A stretch of DNA of 64,000 bases from Alligator mississippiensis (Eukaryota; Chordata; Crocodylia; Alligatoridae): contig NC_081824.1 in NCBI RefSeq assembly GCF_030867095.1, positions 50,316,882 through 50,380,881 of the forward strand. Direction: 5' to 3'. Of this stretch, positions 11,534 to 23,093 are shown piece by piece (position 1 is the stretch's first letter; every line of letters begins with the position of its first letter). Made by a program: the position numbers and the translations under genes. Below the pieces are notes generated by a model that saw nothing but the letters and a program-made list of their open reading frames with translations, was not told the DNA's origin and ran no database searches.

Positions 11534-12703
11534 GTGGTTAAGTGAATTAAATTAAATTTAATTACAGCAAAGCCACAAAATGTATTTAACAAATACTATT
11601 GGGTCATCAGCCTTCCAAATTAGTCCTAACACTGTTCACAAATGTTTGCACTAAATAGTTGTTTACTAGGTAATCATATGGTACTCTGTCTGGGAGTTCT
11701 TCCTGCCACTTGCATTCAATTTCACATACCATTGCACAATGCTAAATAGTAGAACTATAATTTATCCTAAAAAGACAGAACTGAGCCAGTGGAGAAGTAA
11801 AAAAAAGTGTGCCAGTTATATATATTATTCCCCTTAGGCAATCTCAAACCCGCTGTATTAAAAATGTATCCACTACAGAATGCTGACCCATGTTGATTAT
11901 ACAACTTCCTGAACTTCCCTTCATTCTATCAAAAATAGAGTTCACTACATGGACAATGAAGGCGGACCCCATATGAAAAATTTTCCTTAAGGGACTTTTA
12001 AGAAGCCTTGGAAAATTGATTGCCTTTCGCCAAATGAGGTGCACTACATCCATTTTCAAGGAACTGGGGAAGTTAGGGAGGGAGCTGAAAAAGTTATGCA
12101 AGAAATTAGACTGGATAACTGCAAATTCCATTATGAATAAATACAGTAAAGGCAAACATCCATCCTTCATCTCAAAAAAACAGTGTAATTAAAAATTTAA
12201 TTCTTTCCTCATGTTTTCCATTCCATGTGGGTTCTTTTCATAATTAAATTTGAAGTTTATTTGGGTTGGTAATTTGTTGTTTCTTTGAAATTTACACTAA
12301 AAAAATACTACTTAATCATGAAACAAAGTCTTCTAAATGATTGTTTTTACCACAATATTATATTACATTACATTATATTTACCACAATAATATAATATAT
12401 ATTTACATTTTACAAAATATAAACTTTGAATGCTGAGAGGGATTTTGTATAATTTGTTATTTTTTCCCCTCACTATTCTTGAACCCAAATCCTCAGAGGT
12501 GTTTAGGCACCTAATTTACAGTGATTTCAGCAGCCAAATCAATTTGGGACAGCGATCTGAATCTCTGAATCAAGTCACTGTCCTCTGAATCGGCCAAATC
12601 CTAATCTGAATTGAATACTTTCCTTTCACACAGGCCTACTACCTATCACTTGTTCTGCAGGCTATTCTACAGGTTGCCAACAGGAGAAACAATGGTGAAA
12701 CCA
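11534..12703. other. Spacer between the inverted-repeat arms
   Basis: The spacer is AT-rich. On the minus strand an open frame of about 108 codons (12170 to 11844) is not recognised; it has no motif I can name and may be chance or a transposase remnant. At about 12510-12643 lies the end of a hAT element related to the one at 49305-54616. Short A/T microsatellite-like runs occur at 12350-12420. Confidence 0.4.
12510..12643. mobile_element. End fragment of the hAT family seen at 49-54 kb
   Basis: The phrase GCCAAATCAATTTGGGACAGC, then repeated GAATC units, then TTCACACAGGCCTA matches the right end of the complete element (54505-54616) nearly base for base, in the same orientation. No matching left end was found nearby, so this is a fragment or a short non-autonomous relative. 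Confidence 0.65.
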
Positions 12704-12805
12704 CACTCCGCTTTTTAATTTTTTTTCTTGTAAATGATTTCTTGCCCTCCATAGTGTAGATTTGATGCATGTGAATGTGACCTGGATTATCCACAGTCTG
12801 ATGAG
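12704..12805 (-). repeat. Right arm of the 100-bp inverted repeat
   Basis: The arm is about 97% identical to the reverse complement of 11433-11533. Its outer edge abuts an antisense CR1 exactly where that CR1 loses its 3' half, so the arm marks either an insertion point or a rearrangement breakpoint. Confidence 0.8.
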
Positions 12806-14390
12806 CCAAAATGCCAATACCCTCAGCATTCTGGGGTGGAGATCATCAGGAGCTGCTGATTTGAACACGTCTAGTCCCACCAGAAGTTCCCTGATTAAGT
12901 CCTCCCTGACCCTGGGTCTGGCTGCACCTCCCCTGGGTCTGTCTGGGATCCCGGTGGGGGGGATGTCCCGGTCCCTACTCAGAAAAATGAAAGCAAAGAA
13001 TCTGTTAAAGAGGTTAGCTTTGTTGTCTGGTGCAACCACCAGATTTCCAAGCATGTTCTGCAGAGGCCCCACATTACTTGGTACCTTCTTTTTACCCCCT
13101 ATGTATTTTAAAAAGGACTTCGTGTTATCTTTGATCCGGGTCGGTAGACCCAGTTCCATCTACACTTTAGCCTTCCTAACAGCACCCCTACAATCTCAAG
13201 CAATGGAGGTATAATCCTTCTTGGTGATGGCCCCTCCCTTCCATTGGGTATATGCCTCCTTTTTACCTTTGAGACATTCCTGGATGCTTTTGGTGAGCCA
13301 TGGGGGCTTTTGAGCACTCTTGCCCCCTTTAATTCATGTGGGGGTTGTCACCCTTTGGGCTTGGAGGATCGTCTCCTTAAGGAACAACCACTCTTCTTGG
13401 ACTCCCATATCTCCCCCCCCCCAGGACCTCAGTGCCTCCCCGACTAGTCTCCTTACCTCACTGAAATCCAGCCTCCTGAAGTCCAGGGCTGTTGCCTTGC
13501 TGCAGGCCTTTGACACCCTGCGCTGGATGGTGAATTCCAGTAGGCGATGATTGCTATCGCCCAGGTGGTCGAGCACCCAGAGTCCCCTCACCAGGTCATC
13601 ACCTGTGGCCAGGACCAGGTCCAACACGACATTTCCCCTGGTGGGACTGTGCACCCCTGGGTTAGATGGAGGTCCTGTAACTCAGCTAAGAACCTATGTA
13701 AGCGGTCAGACCTGGATGACTGCTCTTCCCAGCAGATAGTTTAGGTCACCCATGATGACCATGTCCCTTGACTTAACTGTCTCTGTGAACTGACCTGAGA
13801 ATTCCGGGTCCAGCTCTTCCTCCTGGTGGGTTGCCTCCAGTAGACCCCCAACGTTAAGTCCCTTTCCTCCCGACCCCCTTGTATTCTGACCCAGAGCACT
13901 TCAGTCTGTCCCTCCTCTGACCCAGTGCTGTTTGCTGAGGATGTGTATTGCTCTTTGATGTAGAGCACCACACCCGAACTTTTCCTTCCCATTTTATCCC
14001 GCCTATACAGCCTATAGCCCTTGATGTTTACCACCCAGTTGTGCATTGGATCCCACCAAGTTTCAGTGAGCCCCATTATGTCTGGGTTTGCATTAGCTAG
14101 CAGGAGGGCAAGTTCCTCCTGCTTGTTCCCCATACTACAAGCATTAATGTAGAGTCACTTAAGGCCTCCTGAGGGTGTATGCACTGCCCCCCAAATCCCA
14201 GGACTATCTGGGCCCCTGTCTCTTACTTGGGTACTTCTTGTGCTCATCGCCTGTCTTGGCTGGGCTGTTCTTGTGGGTGTCTCTTGGTTTGGTGTTTCGT
14301 GGCTCCCTCAGTCCTCTTCTTCCCCCTCCCCTAATGAGCCTACAGCCTTGTTCCTCACAGGCTTACATTTTCAGAGGCACAGTACTTGAT
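12806..14390 (-). mobile_element. Antisense CR1 LINE, 3' half missing
   Basis: On the minus strand the ORF2 endonuclease is legible in pieces: NKQEELALLLANA and LTETWWDPMH (about 14130-14030), TRGNVVLDLVLATGDD (about 13650-13600), LGDSNHRLLEF (consensus SDH changed to SNH), then SAAPDDLHPRMLRVLA at the start of the RT domain, where the copy stops at 12806. Several frameshifts separate the pieces. The 5' side fades out near 14390 in the inter-ORF region. The loss of the 3' end is unusual, because CR1 copies normally lack the 5' end. Confidence 0.8.
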
Positions 14391-15598
14391 CCTTATATCT
14401 AATGAGTTATTCTGTGATTTTCTATTTGAATAATTATTTCAGGACTCTTGGCTTGAATGCCATTATTTTTTTTTAAGTGTGTTTGAATTAGAGATTCTTT
14501 TCCTTACCTCTGAAACACTGCTAGTCATCATTAGTAGCCTAGGTTTATGGTGGATATGACAGATTGCTCAGTTCTCAGGGAAGTATGAAGTACTGTTTTG
14601 CAGCTTACTTTGCCTTTAAGCTGTTGCCTTAATGCTGAGTCTGAAACTTGAATAAACTGGTAAGTGTTTACATTTAATACTTAGCATATGGGTATGCAAA
14701 CATACACCCTGGGTTCTGGCTCACAATCATTACCTCCCTAAAAGCTGGAGGGATTAGAGAATATACCTTTTAGTTCCAGAATTATTTAATATACTATTAC
14801 AATTTTTAGCAATTTCCATACAGACTCACAGTTCAAGATTTATCTATACATATCCAATTTAATATGGAGGGGATGTCCTTTTGATGCAGCATTTGGATTT
14901 GGTTTCCAAGCCACATCTGTTACCAAACTATTTTTTTCTAAATTCATATGAAATACATACATGTTGAATGAAAGTTTCTGAATATAGAAAAGTACCATGT
15001 ACTGGCAAGGAAAAGCATTGCTCAGGGGGCTTGTGGTTTCAAATAAGCTATGAAAAATTGTGTGCAATGCATAATATCACATACTTAACCATTTATGAGG
15101 ACCTGGGCCCTGAACTAATACAGCATTTAAAAACATCTATAATTTTAAGCATGTAAATAGTCCTAGAATTTACAGAACCAATAGGATTATTGGCATGTTA
15201 GAAATTACAAGTGTACTTAATGATTCAGAGCTCCAGTGGGTAAATGCCATGAAGAAGAAAAGAATGATATTTCTAAGGCCAAACTATATCTTACTTTTAC
15301 ATTACCCTTTTAATCTTTGCCCATAATCATGCCACAGTCAATTGGTGAGGTAAGTCTATTAGTTATCTTTAGCCTTTTCTCATAGACTGCTTTTCATGGA
15401 TTTCTTCATTTTGCCCTCTTATTTGACAATGAATATCACCCACTATAGGATTTCAAAGTCAACACTTTTTCAGCTCTGTTGTATTAAAATATTTTAAGTT
15501 AAAAGGATGATTCTGATTAATATCAGATGTAATGGAATTCTTTAAGTGTTTCATGTTTTTTTAATTTCACTTTTAAAAACCTTAGCGTGATTCCCCCC
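14391..15598. other. No gene seen
   Basis: AT-rich intergenic DNA. No transposon protein, RNA gene or clear repeat was recognised. Confidence 0.55.
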
Positions 15599-16321
15599 TG
15601 TGGCAGGGCACTGTGTGTGCCTGCCACTTTAAGAGCCTGGAGCTGGCAGCCACCAGGTGCCTGAAGAGGGCAGCCATTTTGAATCAGGGGCTGTCTATAT
15701 AAACAGAGCAATTCGGCTGTTGGAGGTCAGGCAACAACATTGCCTGGCTGGAAGGCTGCAGAGCTACAACTGGAGGTAAGGGCTAGAGACTCAGACCTGA
15801 TCAAGAGAGTACCTTTGACTGGCCCATGCTGGGGCCAGGACCAGGATGGTCAAAAGGGCCAGGGGCCTATCACAAGGGACACCTAAGAGCCGAGGGCCTG
15901 GGGTCCCGACTGACCTTGAGGTGGGCCAGGGCTGGTAGCCAGACATCCCAGGGGGACCACACCTGAGAGGGGAAAATAGTTTCAGGGAGCTAGATAGCTG
16001 AATAAAGGTGGGGTAGGCTGCCTGAATGGAGGGATCTTGGAGGGGTCCTGATAGAAAGACTCTGGGGCCCAGTGTGGGGCTGGTGATGATAAGAACACCT
16101 AGATGCCATCTGTGAGGCTTGGGCTGCGGTGTATGGGAGAAATGGAGCCGCAGATAGCACCCCATGGCATCGGGGCAGTAAGTGGGCAGCCTCCTGCTTA
16201 ATTGACATCTATTAATTAACTATTTAACATCAAGGCTTGGCGGGAGAGAATGTGAGTGGGTGGCCCAGGAACAGGTGGGCGGGCCATGGTTAGATAGGCA
16301 CTGAGCTAGCCCCCTGTTACA
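15599..16321 (+). repeat. Solo LTR with 5-bp target-site duplication
   Basis: The unit begins TGTGGCAGG and ends CCTGTTACA, giving TG...CA ends that are inverted repeats of each other in seven of nine positions. It is flanked by CCCCC on both sides (15594-15598 and 16322-16326). A TATA box lies at 15695-15703 and an AATAAA signal at 16001-16006, in the right order for U3-R-U5. No internal retroviral sequence adjoins, so it is a solo LTR left by recombination. Orientation plus. Confidence 0.7.
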
Positions 16322-16901
16322 CCCCCATTCCTTTTCACCAGAGACATAACAACAGTCAGGCATCCTGACAGAGGGCAGCTGGTGCACAGGAACAGCAGTG
16401 AGCTATGGTTGCCACTACATTGTCAGCAAGATCATGTAACTGGGGTAGCAATCAGTTCCCACCCCCTTCCCTCCTAGTCAGGGCCCAGGTTGCTGACCCA
16501 GTCACCCTGACGTAGTTATGCTACTGCTTTTCATCATCTACTGGTTATTAAAAAGGGAGGATTTGGGGTTATTGTATTTGTTCCTTCTTAAGTCTTCCAC
16601 TTCCCTACTGTTCCCATATGTGTGTGCTTAAATTAGTTATCACTGTATTGTTTACGTTGCAAAAGTGGCATGATTTTGATGTCTCTCTTTCTTTTTAAAA
16701 TACAAGGATAAGTTGTTTTTTTTTTCCCCAGGATTATAAACCAACAGCATCTCTAATACTTTATGCTACTGTTAGTCTGATAAAAGACAGTTTGTGTGAT
16801 GAACTGGAGATACTTAACCTTAATCCCATTAACTTTCACTGGAGTTGGGTATGTTCACAGCAATATCTCCAGAAGTGGGCATGAAAAACTGAATCATGCG
16901 C
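16322..16901. other. No gene seen
   Basis: Mixed intergenic sequence between the solo LTR and the CR1 nest. A short T-run lies near 16715. Nothing else is recognised. Confidence 0.5.
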
Positions 16902-17263
16902 ATGAGGAAGTCAGCTGGGGTCAAATGACCCCAGCAAGATAAGCAGCCAAGCATTTCTTAAAGGTATCGAGATTACGTACTTACACCACTTCTGGGGGAG
17001 TCTATTCCAAACTCTGGAGACTCAGATGGTAAAGAAGTTTTTCCTTATGTCCAGTCTAAAACAGTCTTCCAGCAGTCTGTGACCATTAGACCTTGTCTTC
17101 CCTTGGGGTGCCCTGGTAAACAGACATTCTCCTAGTTCCTGATGTACACCCCTTATGTACTTATCGGCTGCCACCAATTCATTCCTGAACCTTCACTTCT
17201 CCAGGCTGAAGAGTCCCATGCCTCTCAGTCTCTCCTCATAAGGCCTGCTCTCTTGTCCTCTAA
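16902..17263 (-). mobile_element. Outermost antisense CR1 of the nest, 3' part
   Basis: Antisense 3' domain of a CR1: GTCAGCTGGGGTCA near the element's 3' end, then the antisense of the FFTVR region, and of LRGMGLFSLEK. It stops at 17263 in the segment just before the antisense of VQRRATRMI, which resumes at about 22012. The two parts are one insertion split by later ones. Confidence 0.7.
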
Positions 17264-17411
17264 TAGGTTCATAGATAGATTCATAGATTTGTAGAGTCAG
17301 AAGAGACCTGGTAGCTCACTGGGTCCGACCTCCTGCTCCAGGCAGAAAAGAGGCTGGGGTTAAGTAACCTCAGTCAGATGCCTGTCTAATCTCTTCTTGA
17401 ATATCAAGAGA
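17264..17411 (-). mobile_element. Second antisense CR1 of the nest, 3' tip
   Basis: The segment starts with the CR1 terminal microsatellite (TTCATAGATAGATTCATAGA) and runs through the 3' UTR into the antisense of the last ORF2 codons, stopping within the antisense of LGVFKRRLD. The next bases of that domain are found at 21019, on the far side of the sense copy. Confidence 0.7.
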
Positions 17412-17945
17412 TCCACGATGACCCAGAGGAAGAGGCGACGTGTGCTCGTCATAGGAGACTCCATCCTGAGAGGTACGGAAGGACCCATCTGTCGCCAGGA
17501 CCCCTCGGCACGAGAGGTATGCTGCCTCCCTGGAGCAAAGATTCGGGATGTGACGAAGGTAATCCGGGCCAGGATCAAGCCCACCGATTATTACCCCATG
17601 GTCCTAGTCCATGTGGGTACTAATGATGCGGCCAGGAGAACCCCCGATCACTTGATGGCGGACTACTGTGCTCTGGGCGGCGTGCTGAAGGACTTCGGTG
17701 CCCAGGTGGTTTTCTCTTCCATCCTACCAGTGACTGGACGAGGAAGACGGCAGGAGAACTGCATCCGAGAGACCAACTGGCGGCTTCGGCAGTGGTGTCT
17801 CGAGGCAGGCTTCGGCTTCCTGGACCATGACCCGCACATCACGACGAGGGACATGCTCAGCTGGGATGGGCTTCACCTGTCCCCCAAAGGTAAGCGTGTG
17901 TTTTCTTCTAGGTTGGCGGATCTCCTCCGGCGGGCTTTAAACTAG
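17412..17945 (+). CDS. CR1 ORF1, C-terminal esterase domain (5' part lost)
   Basis: About 177 codons are open to the TAG at 17943-17945. The three marks of the SGNH/GDSL esterase fold are present: GDSILRGTEG with the nucleophile serine near the start, HVGTND in the middle, and DGLHLS near the end carrying the catalytic Asp-His pair. In CR1 elements this domain is the second half of ORF1 and is thought to help ribonucleoprotein assembly or membrane association; that role is known of the family, not shown here. The N-terminal half was lost by 5' truncation, so there is no native start codon and the piece is unlikely to be made as protein. Confidence 0.85.
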   Translation, partial: STMTQRKRRRVLVIGDSILRGTEGPICRQDPSAREVCCLPGAKIRDVTKVIRARIKPTDYYPMVLVHVGTNDAARRTPDHLMADYCALGGVLKDFGAQVVFSSILPVTGRGRRQENCIRETNWRLRQWCLEAGFGFLDHDPHITTRDMLSWDGLHLSPKGKRVFSSRLADLLRRALN

Positions 17946-18001
17946 GCTCGTCGGGGGGAGGGGAGTACGAGGGCAGGGGAAGCTGTGGACCACCAAACCA
18001 T

Positions 18002-20930
18002 GTGGCACCCACAAGGACAGCCCAGCCTGAAGAAGGAGAACATTGGGAACCTGAAAGCCATGGGGAGGCCAGCACAACAGAACAGGTAAGAAACAAGAAG
18101 GTAAGAAACAACGGGCCCCATGGGACTGGGAGCGGGGGGGCAGCAAAGGCGCCAGTCGCAGGGCTCAAGTGCCTATATACTAATGCTAGGAGCATGGGGA
18201 ACAAGCAGGATGAACTAGCGCTCCTGCTTGCACTAAACACCTATGACTTAGTGGGGCTAACAGAGACCTGGTGGGATTCATCCCATGACTGGGCGGTACA
18301 TATTGAGGGCTATAGATTGTACAGAAAGGACAGGTCAGGGAAGAAAGGGGGGGGGGGTTGCACTCTATGTCAGTGAGCAATATACATCAACCCTCATCAA
18401 GACAGAATCCGAGGCTGAGGAAGTAGAAGGATTGTGGGTTAGGCTACATGGGGGGCAAGGAGAAAGGGATTTGGTGGTAGGGGTCTGTTACAGACCCCCA
18501 CACCAAGGGGAAGAAATAGATGCAGGGCTCCTGAGGCAACTCTCGGAGACCATAAAAGCTAAAGAGGTGGTAGTCATGGGGGACCTAAACTACCCGGACA
18601 TCTGCTGGGAGACGCAGACAGCAAGGTTCCATCGCTCACGCAGGTTTCTAACTTGTGTACAGGACCTCCACCTGACACAGGAGGTGTATGGTCCCACTAG
18701 GGGGAATGCCATACTGGATCTGGTATTGGCAACGGGAGATGACATGATAGGGGACCTCCAAATCGGTAGCTATCTGGGAGACAGTGATCACCTTATGATA
18801 GAATTCAACATAAGACGGCGAGTGGGTAAGGTAACTAGTAGGGTGAAAGTGCTAGACTTTAGGAAAGCTGATCTCATTGCGCTCAGGCGATTAGTCAAGG
18901 AAGCACTGCAGAGTAGGAGTTTTGATGGGATGGGTGCCCAAGAAGGGTGGCTGTGCCTAAAAGAAACGATCCTTTGGGCACAAAGCAAGACTATCCCCAA
19001 GCGAGGCAAAAGAGGGAAAGGGGCCAGGAGGCTTCCATGGCTGACCAGAGAAATCCAGGGCAGCCTAAGGGCCAAAAGGGGAGCACATAAAAAGTGGAAA
19101 CAGGGTGAGATCACTAAAGATGAATATACCTCCTCTGCTCGTGCTTGTAGGGAGGCAGTTAGGCGGGCCAAAGCTACCATGGAGCTGAGGATGGCAACCC
19201 AAGTAAAGGACAACAAGAAATTGTTTTTTAGATATATTGGGAGTAAAAGGAAGGCCCAGGGAGGAATAGGACCCCTGCTAAATGGGCAGAAGCAATTGGT
19301 GACAGATAGAGGGGACAAGGCTGAACTCCTCAACGAGTTCTTTGCCTCAGTGTTGCTAAGCGAGGGGCATGACAAGTCTCTCACTGGGGTTGTAGAGAGG
19401 CAGCAGCAAGGCGCCAGACTTCCATGCGTAGATCCTGAGGTGGTGCAGAGTCATTTGGAAGAACTGGATGCCTTTAAGTCGGCAGGCCCAGATGGGCTCC
19501 ATCCGAGGGTGCTGAAGGCACTGACCGACGTCATTGCAGAGCCACTGGCGGGAATATTTGAATGCTCGTGGCGCACGGGCCAAGTCCCGGAGGACTGGAA
19601 AAGGGCTAACGTGGTCCCCATTTTCAAAAAGGGGAGGAAGGAGGACCCGGGCAACTATAGGCCGGTCAGTCTCACCTCCATCCTTGGTAAAGTATTTGAA
19701 AAAATTATCAAGGCTCACATTTGTGAGAGCCCGGCAGGGCAAATTATGCTGAGGGGAAACCAGCATGGGTTTGTGGCGGGCAGAACGTGCCTGACCAACC
19801 TAGTCTCTTTCTATGACCAGGTTACGAAACGCCTGGACACAGGAGGAGGGGTGGATGTCGTATACCTGGACTTCAGGAAGGCCTTCGATACGGTATCCCA
19901 CCCCATACTGGTGAACAAATTAAGAGGCTGTGATGTGGATGACTGCACAGTTCGGTGGGTGGCGAATTGGCTAGAGGGTCGCACCCAAAGAGTCGTGGTA
20001 GATGGGTCGGTCTCGACCTGGAAGGGTGTGGGCAGTGGGGTCCCGCAGGGTTCGGTCCTTGGACCGATACTCTTTAATGTCTTCATCAGAGACTTGGACG
20101 TGGGAGTGAAATGTACTCTGTCCAAGTTTGCAGATGACACAAAGCTATGGGGAGAAGTGGACACGCCGGAGGGCAGGGAACAGCTGCAGGCAGACCTGGA
20201 TAGGCTGGACAAGTGGGCAGAAAACAACAGGATGCAGTTCAACAAGGAGAAATGCAAAGTGCTGCACCTAGGGAGGAAAAATGTCCAGCACACCTACAGC
20301 CTAGTGAATGACCTGCTGGGTGGCACGGAGGTGGAAAGGGATCTTGGAGTCCTAGTGGACTCCAAGATGAACATGAGCCGGCAGTGTGACGAAGCCATCA
20401 GAAAAGCCAATGGCACTTTATCGTGCATCAGCAGATGCATGACGAATAGGTCCAAGGAGGTGATACTTCCCCTCTATCGGGCGTTGGTCAGACCGCAGCT
20501 GGAGTACTGCGTGCAATTCTGGGCGCCGCAGTTCAAGAGGGATGCGGATAACCTGGAGAGGGTACAGCGAAGGGCAACTCGTATGGTCAAGGGCCTGCAG
20601 ACCAAGCCCTAAGAGGAGAGACTAGAGAAACTGGACCTTTTCAGCCTCCGCAAGAGAAGGTTGAGAGGCGACCTTGTGGCTGCCTATAAGTTCATCACGG
20701 GGGCACAGAAGGGAATTGGTGAGGATTTATTCACCAAGGCGCCCCCGGGGGTTACAAGAAACAATGGCCACAAGCTAGCAGAGAGCAGATTTAGACTGGA
20801 CATTAGGAAGAACTTCTTCACAGTTCGAGTGGCCAAGGTCTGGAACGGGCTCCCAAGGGAGGTGGTGCTCTCCCCTACCCTGGGGGTCTTCAAGAGGAGG
20901 TTAGACGAGTATCTAGCTGGGGTCATTTAG
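18002..20930 (+). pseudogene. CR1 ORF2 (endonuclease-reverse transcriptase), one frameshift and one stop
   Basis: The product copies its own RNA at a nicked chromosomal site. The APE-type endonuclease comes first: NARSMGNKQ, LTETWWD, GDLNYPDICW and the catalytic SDH in GDSDHLMIEF (about 18776-18806). The reverse transcriptase follows, with SAGPDGLHP, YRPVSLTS, HGFVAGRTC, YLDFRKAFD, SGVPQGSVLGP and the active-site FADD (20127-20138). The C-terminal domain has VQRRATRMVKG and ends at a TAG near 20930. Two lesions only: a G-run of eleven at 18347-18357, where ten would keep the frame, and CCC-TAA at 20610-20612 where related copies have CCC-TAT. After both, the frame continues cleanly. No firm ATG start is seen; the open frame begins upstream of 18176. 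Confidence 0.9.
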
Positions 20931-21018
20931 ACCCAGCACTCTTTCCTGCTTATGCAGGGGGTCGGACTTGATGATCTATTGAGGTCCCTTCCGACCCTAA
21001 CATCTATGAATCTATGAA

Positions 21019-22011
21019 CCTCCAAGGTAGCGGAAAGCACCACTTCCCTTGGAAGCCCATTTCTTTGGCAATCCTTACCACAAAAATGTATTCCTTATGT
21101 CCAATCTAAATCTATTCTCCTTCAGTTTGTGGCCATTATTTCTGGTAACCCAAGAGGTGCCCTGGTAAACAGTGTGTCCCCCTATTCCTTGCTGACCCTC
21201 TTTTCCCCCACCCCCCTCACCCAATGAGTTTGTAGGCAGCCACAAGATCGCCTCTCAGCCTTCTCTTGCAGAGGGTGAAGAGATTCATGTCCCTCAGTCT
21301 GTCTTCATAGGGTCTTGCCTGGAGGCCCTCAACCATATGAGTAGCCCTCCTCTGAACCCTCTCAAGGTTATTTACATCCCTCTTGAAGTGCAGTGCCTAA
21401 AACTGGACACAGTACTCTATCTGCAGCCTCACCAATGCTGCATAGAGGGGAATTATCACTTCCCTAGACCTGCTTGTGATGCACCTGTTGATGCAAGAAA
21501 GATTGTGGTTATCCGTGCTTATTACCTCATCACACTGGTGACCCATGTTCATTTATGCATTAACCAGGACTCTGAGATCTCTTTCCACTGTTGTGGTACT
21601 CAGAATGGTACCCCCCAGTCTATAGGTGTGTTGAAGATTCTTTCTCCCCAGGTGAAGAACCTTGCATTTATCCTTGTTAAATTGCATCCTATTCTGATCT
21701 GCCCACTTCCCCAGTCTATCCAAATCTGCCTGAATTTGCTCCCTGCCCTCCAGTGTCTTTCCTATACCCCACAGTTCAGTGTCATCTGCGAATTTGGACA
21801 AGGTGCTTTCAACACCTTCATCCAAATCACTGATGAAGATATTAAACAGTACTGGTCCAAGGACAGAGTCTTGGGGGACACCACTGCCCAAATCCCTCCA
21901 GGGAGAAACTGACCCATCCACTACCACTGTCTGGGTGCATCCCATAAGCCAGCTTTTCACCCACCTTACTGTAAAAAAAATCCACATCACAGCTACTCGG
22001 TTTGTTCATAA
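21019..22011 (-). mobile_element. Second antisense CR1 of the nest, remaining part
   Basis: Resumes the antisense CR1 interrupted at 17411: antisense of VVLSPTLGVF, FFTVR, LEYCVQFWAP, and the RT core with SKFADDTELWG and SGVPQDSVLGPVLFNIFISDLD read on the minus strand between about 21990 and 21553. The 5' limit is near 22011, in the antisense of the NKL..CDVD segment. Several frameshifts make it clearly older than the copy it carries. Confidence 0.8.
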
Positions 22012-22790
22012 GAATTGGAGTTTGCTCATAAGAATCATGCATGTGGCTCTCCTCTGGACTCTCTCAAGCTTCTCCATATCCTTTCTAAAGTGTGGAGCCC
22101 ACAATTGGATGCAGTAGTCCAGCTGCAGCCTCATCAAGGCCAAGTAAAGTGGGAAGATGACTTCTTGGGTCTTGCTCGAGATGCATCGGTAGATCCAAGC
22201 CAGAGTTTTATTTGCTTTGCCAGCTGCGGCATAGTCTTGGTGGTTCATGTTCATCTTGTGGTCAATCATGACCCCCAAGTCTCTTTCGGTCATGGTGATA
22301 GTGAGTGTACCACTGCTGAGCCTATAAGTATGATGTGAGTTTTTTCTCCCAAGGTGGAACACCTTGCATTTCCCGTTGTAGAATGTCATTCGGTTTTGAT
22401 CCACCCACCTTGCAAGCCTGTACAGGTCAGCCTGAATTGCCAGCCTATCCTCTGGACTGACCGCATTTTCCCATAATTTGGTGTTGTCCATGAACTTAGC
22501 CAGTCCATTTCTGACACCCAAATCCAGATCATTTATGAATATATTAAAGAGTACTGGTCCAAGTACTGAGCCCTGGGGGATGCCACTGGTCACCATGCAC
22601 TATGTTGACTCAATTCCATTGACTATCACTCTCTGGGTCTGACCACAGAGCCAGTTCCCCAGCCTTCAGACCATAAGTTTGTTGAGGCCTCAGTTCCCCA
22701 TTTTTACCATGAGGACATCATGGGAGAGCAAGTCAAAGGCTTTTTTGAAATTTAAATATATGACATCAATCTCTTCTGTTTTGTGCATCA
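22012..22790 (-). mobile_element. Outermost antisense CR1 of the nest, remaining part
   Basis: Begins with the antisense of [13 protein letters not shown], exactly where the 16902-17263 piece stopped, and continues through IDHKMNMNHQ, KFMDNTKLWE (the ADD of the active site replaced by MDN) and SGIPQGSVLGPVLFNIFIND on the minus strand. It ends near 22790 in the antisense of the YLDFKKAFD segment. About 590 bases of it remain open in one frame. Confidence 0.8.
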
Positions 22791-23049
22791 CCTGATGATT
22801 GTGACTATTTGCAACAAGATGCAGAAGTAGATTATACCCGTTTTTGACCTACTTCAAGAATAGAATATGGCCATTTCATCTAAGCATGCACATTACCTAT
22901 GGAACCTGTTGTCAGAAAGTTGTATAAAACATGCCACAACAAAAACAGACAAGTCGGTCAAAGAGTTAAGAAAGAACAGGGGGAACGTGGAAAGGGAGGA
23001 GAGCGGTACCTACCAACCAACTACTAGAGTTGTGATACATACATAAAGT

Positions 23050-23093
<44 letters not shown>

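Larger units (their letters stand above)
17412..21018 (+). mobile_element. Young sense CR1 LINE, 5'-truncated, innermost of the nest
   Basis: It spans the esterase part of ORF1 (17412-17945), a nearly readable ORF2 (about 18002-20930), a short 3' UTR and the CR1 end: TTGATGATCTATTGAGGTCC, CCTTCCGACCCTAACATCTATGAATCTATGAA, ending at 21018. Only the first part of ORF1 and the 5' UTR are missing. With a single frameshift and a single stop in about 3 kb of coding sequence, it is one of the youngest insertions in the window, and it lies inside an older antisense CR1. Confidence 0.9.

Noticed and set aside
17397-17945. Host lipase/esterase gene
   Set aside because: The GDSL motifs belong to CR1 ORF1: they are followed by the inter-ORF region and ORF2, and recur in two other CR1 copies in the window.
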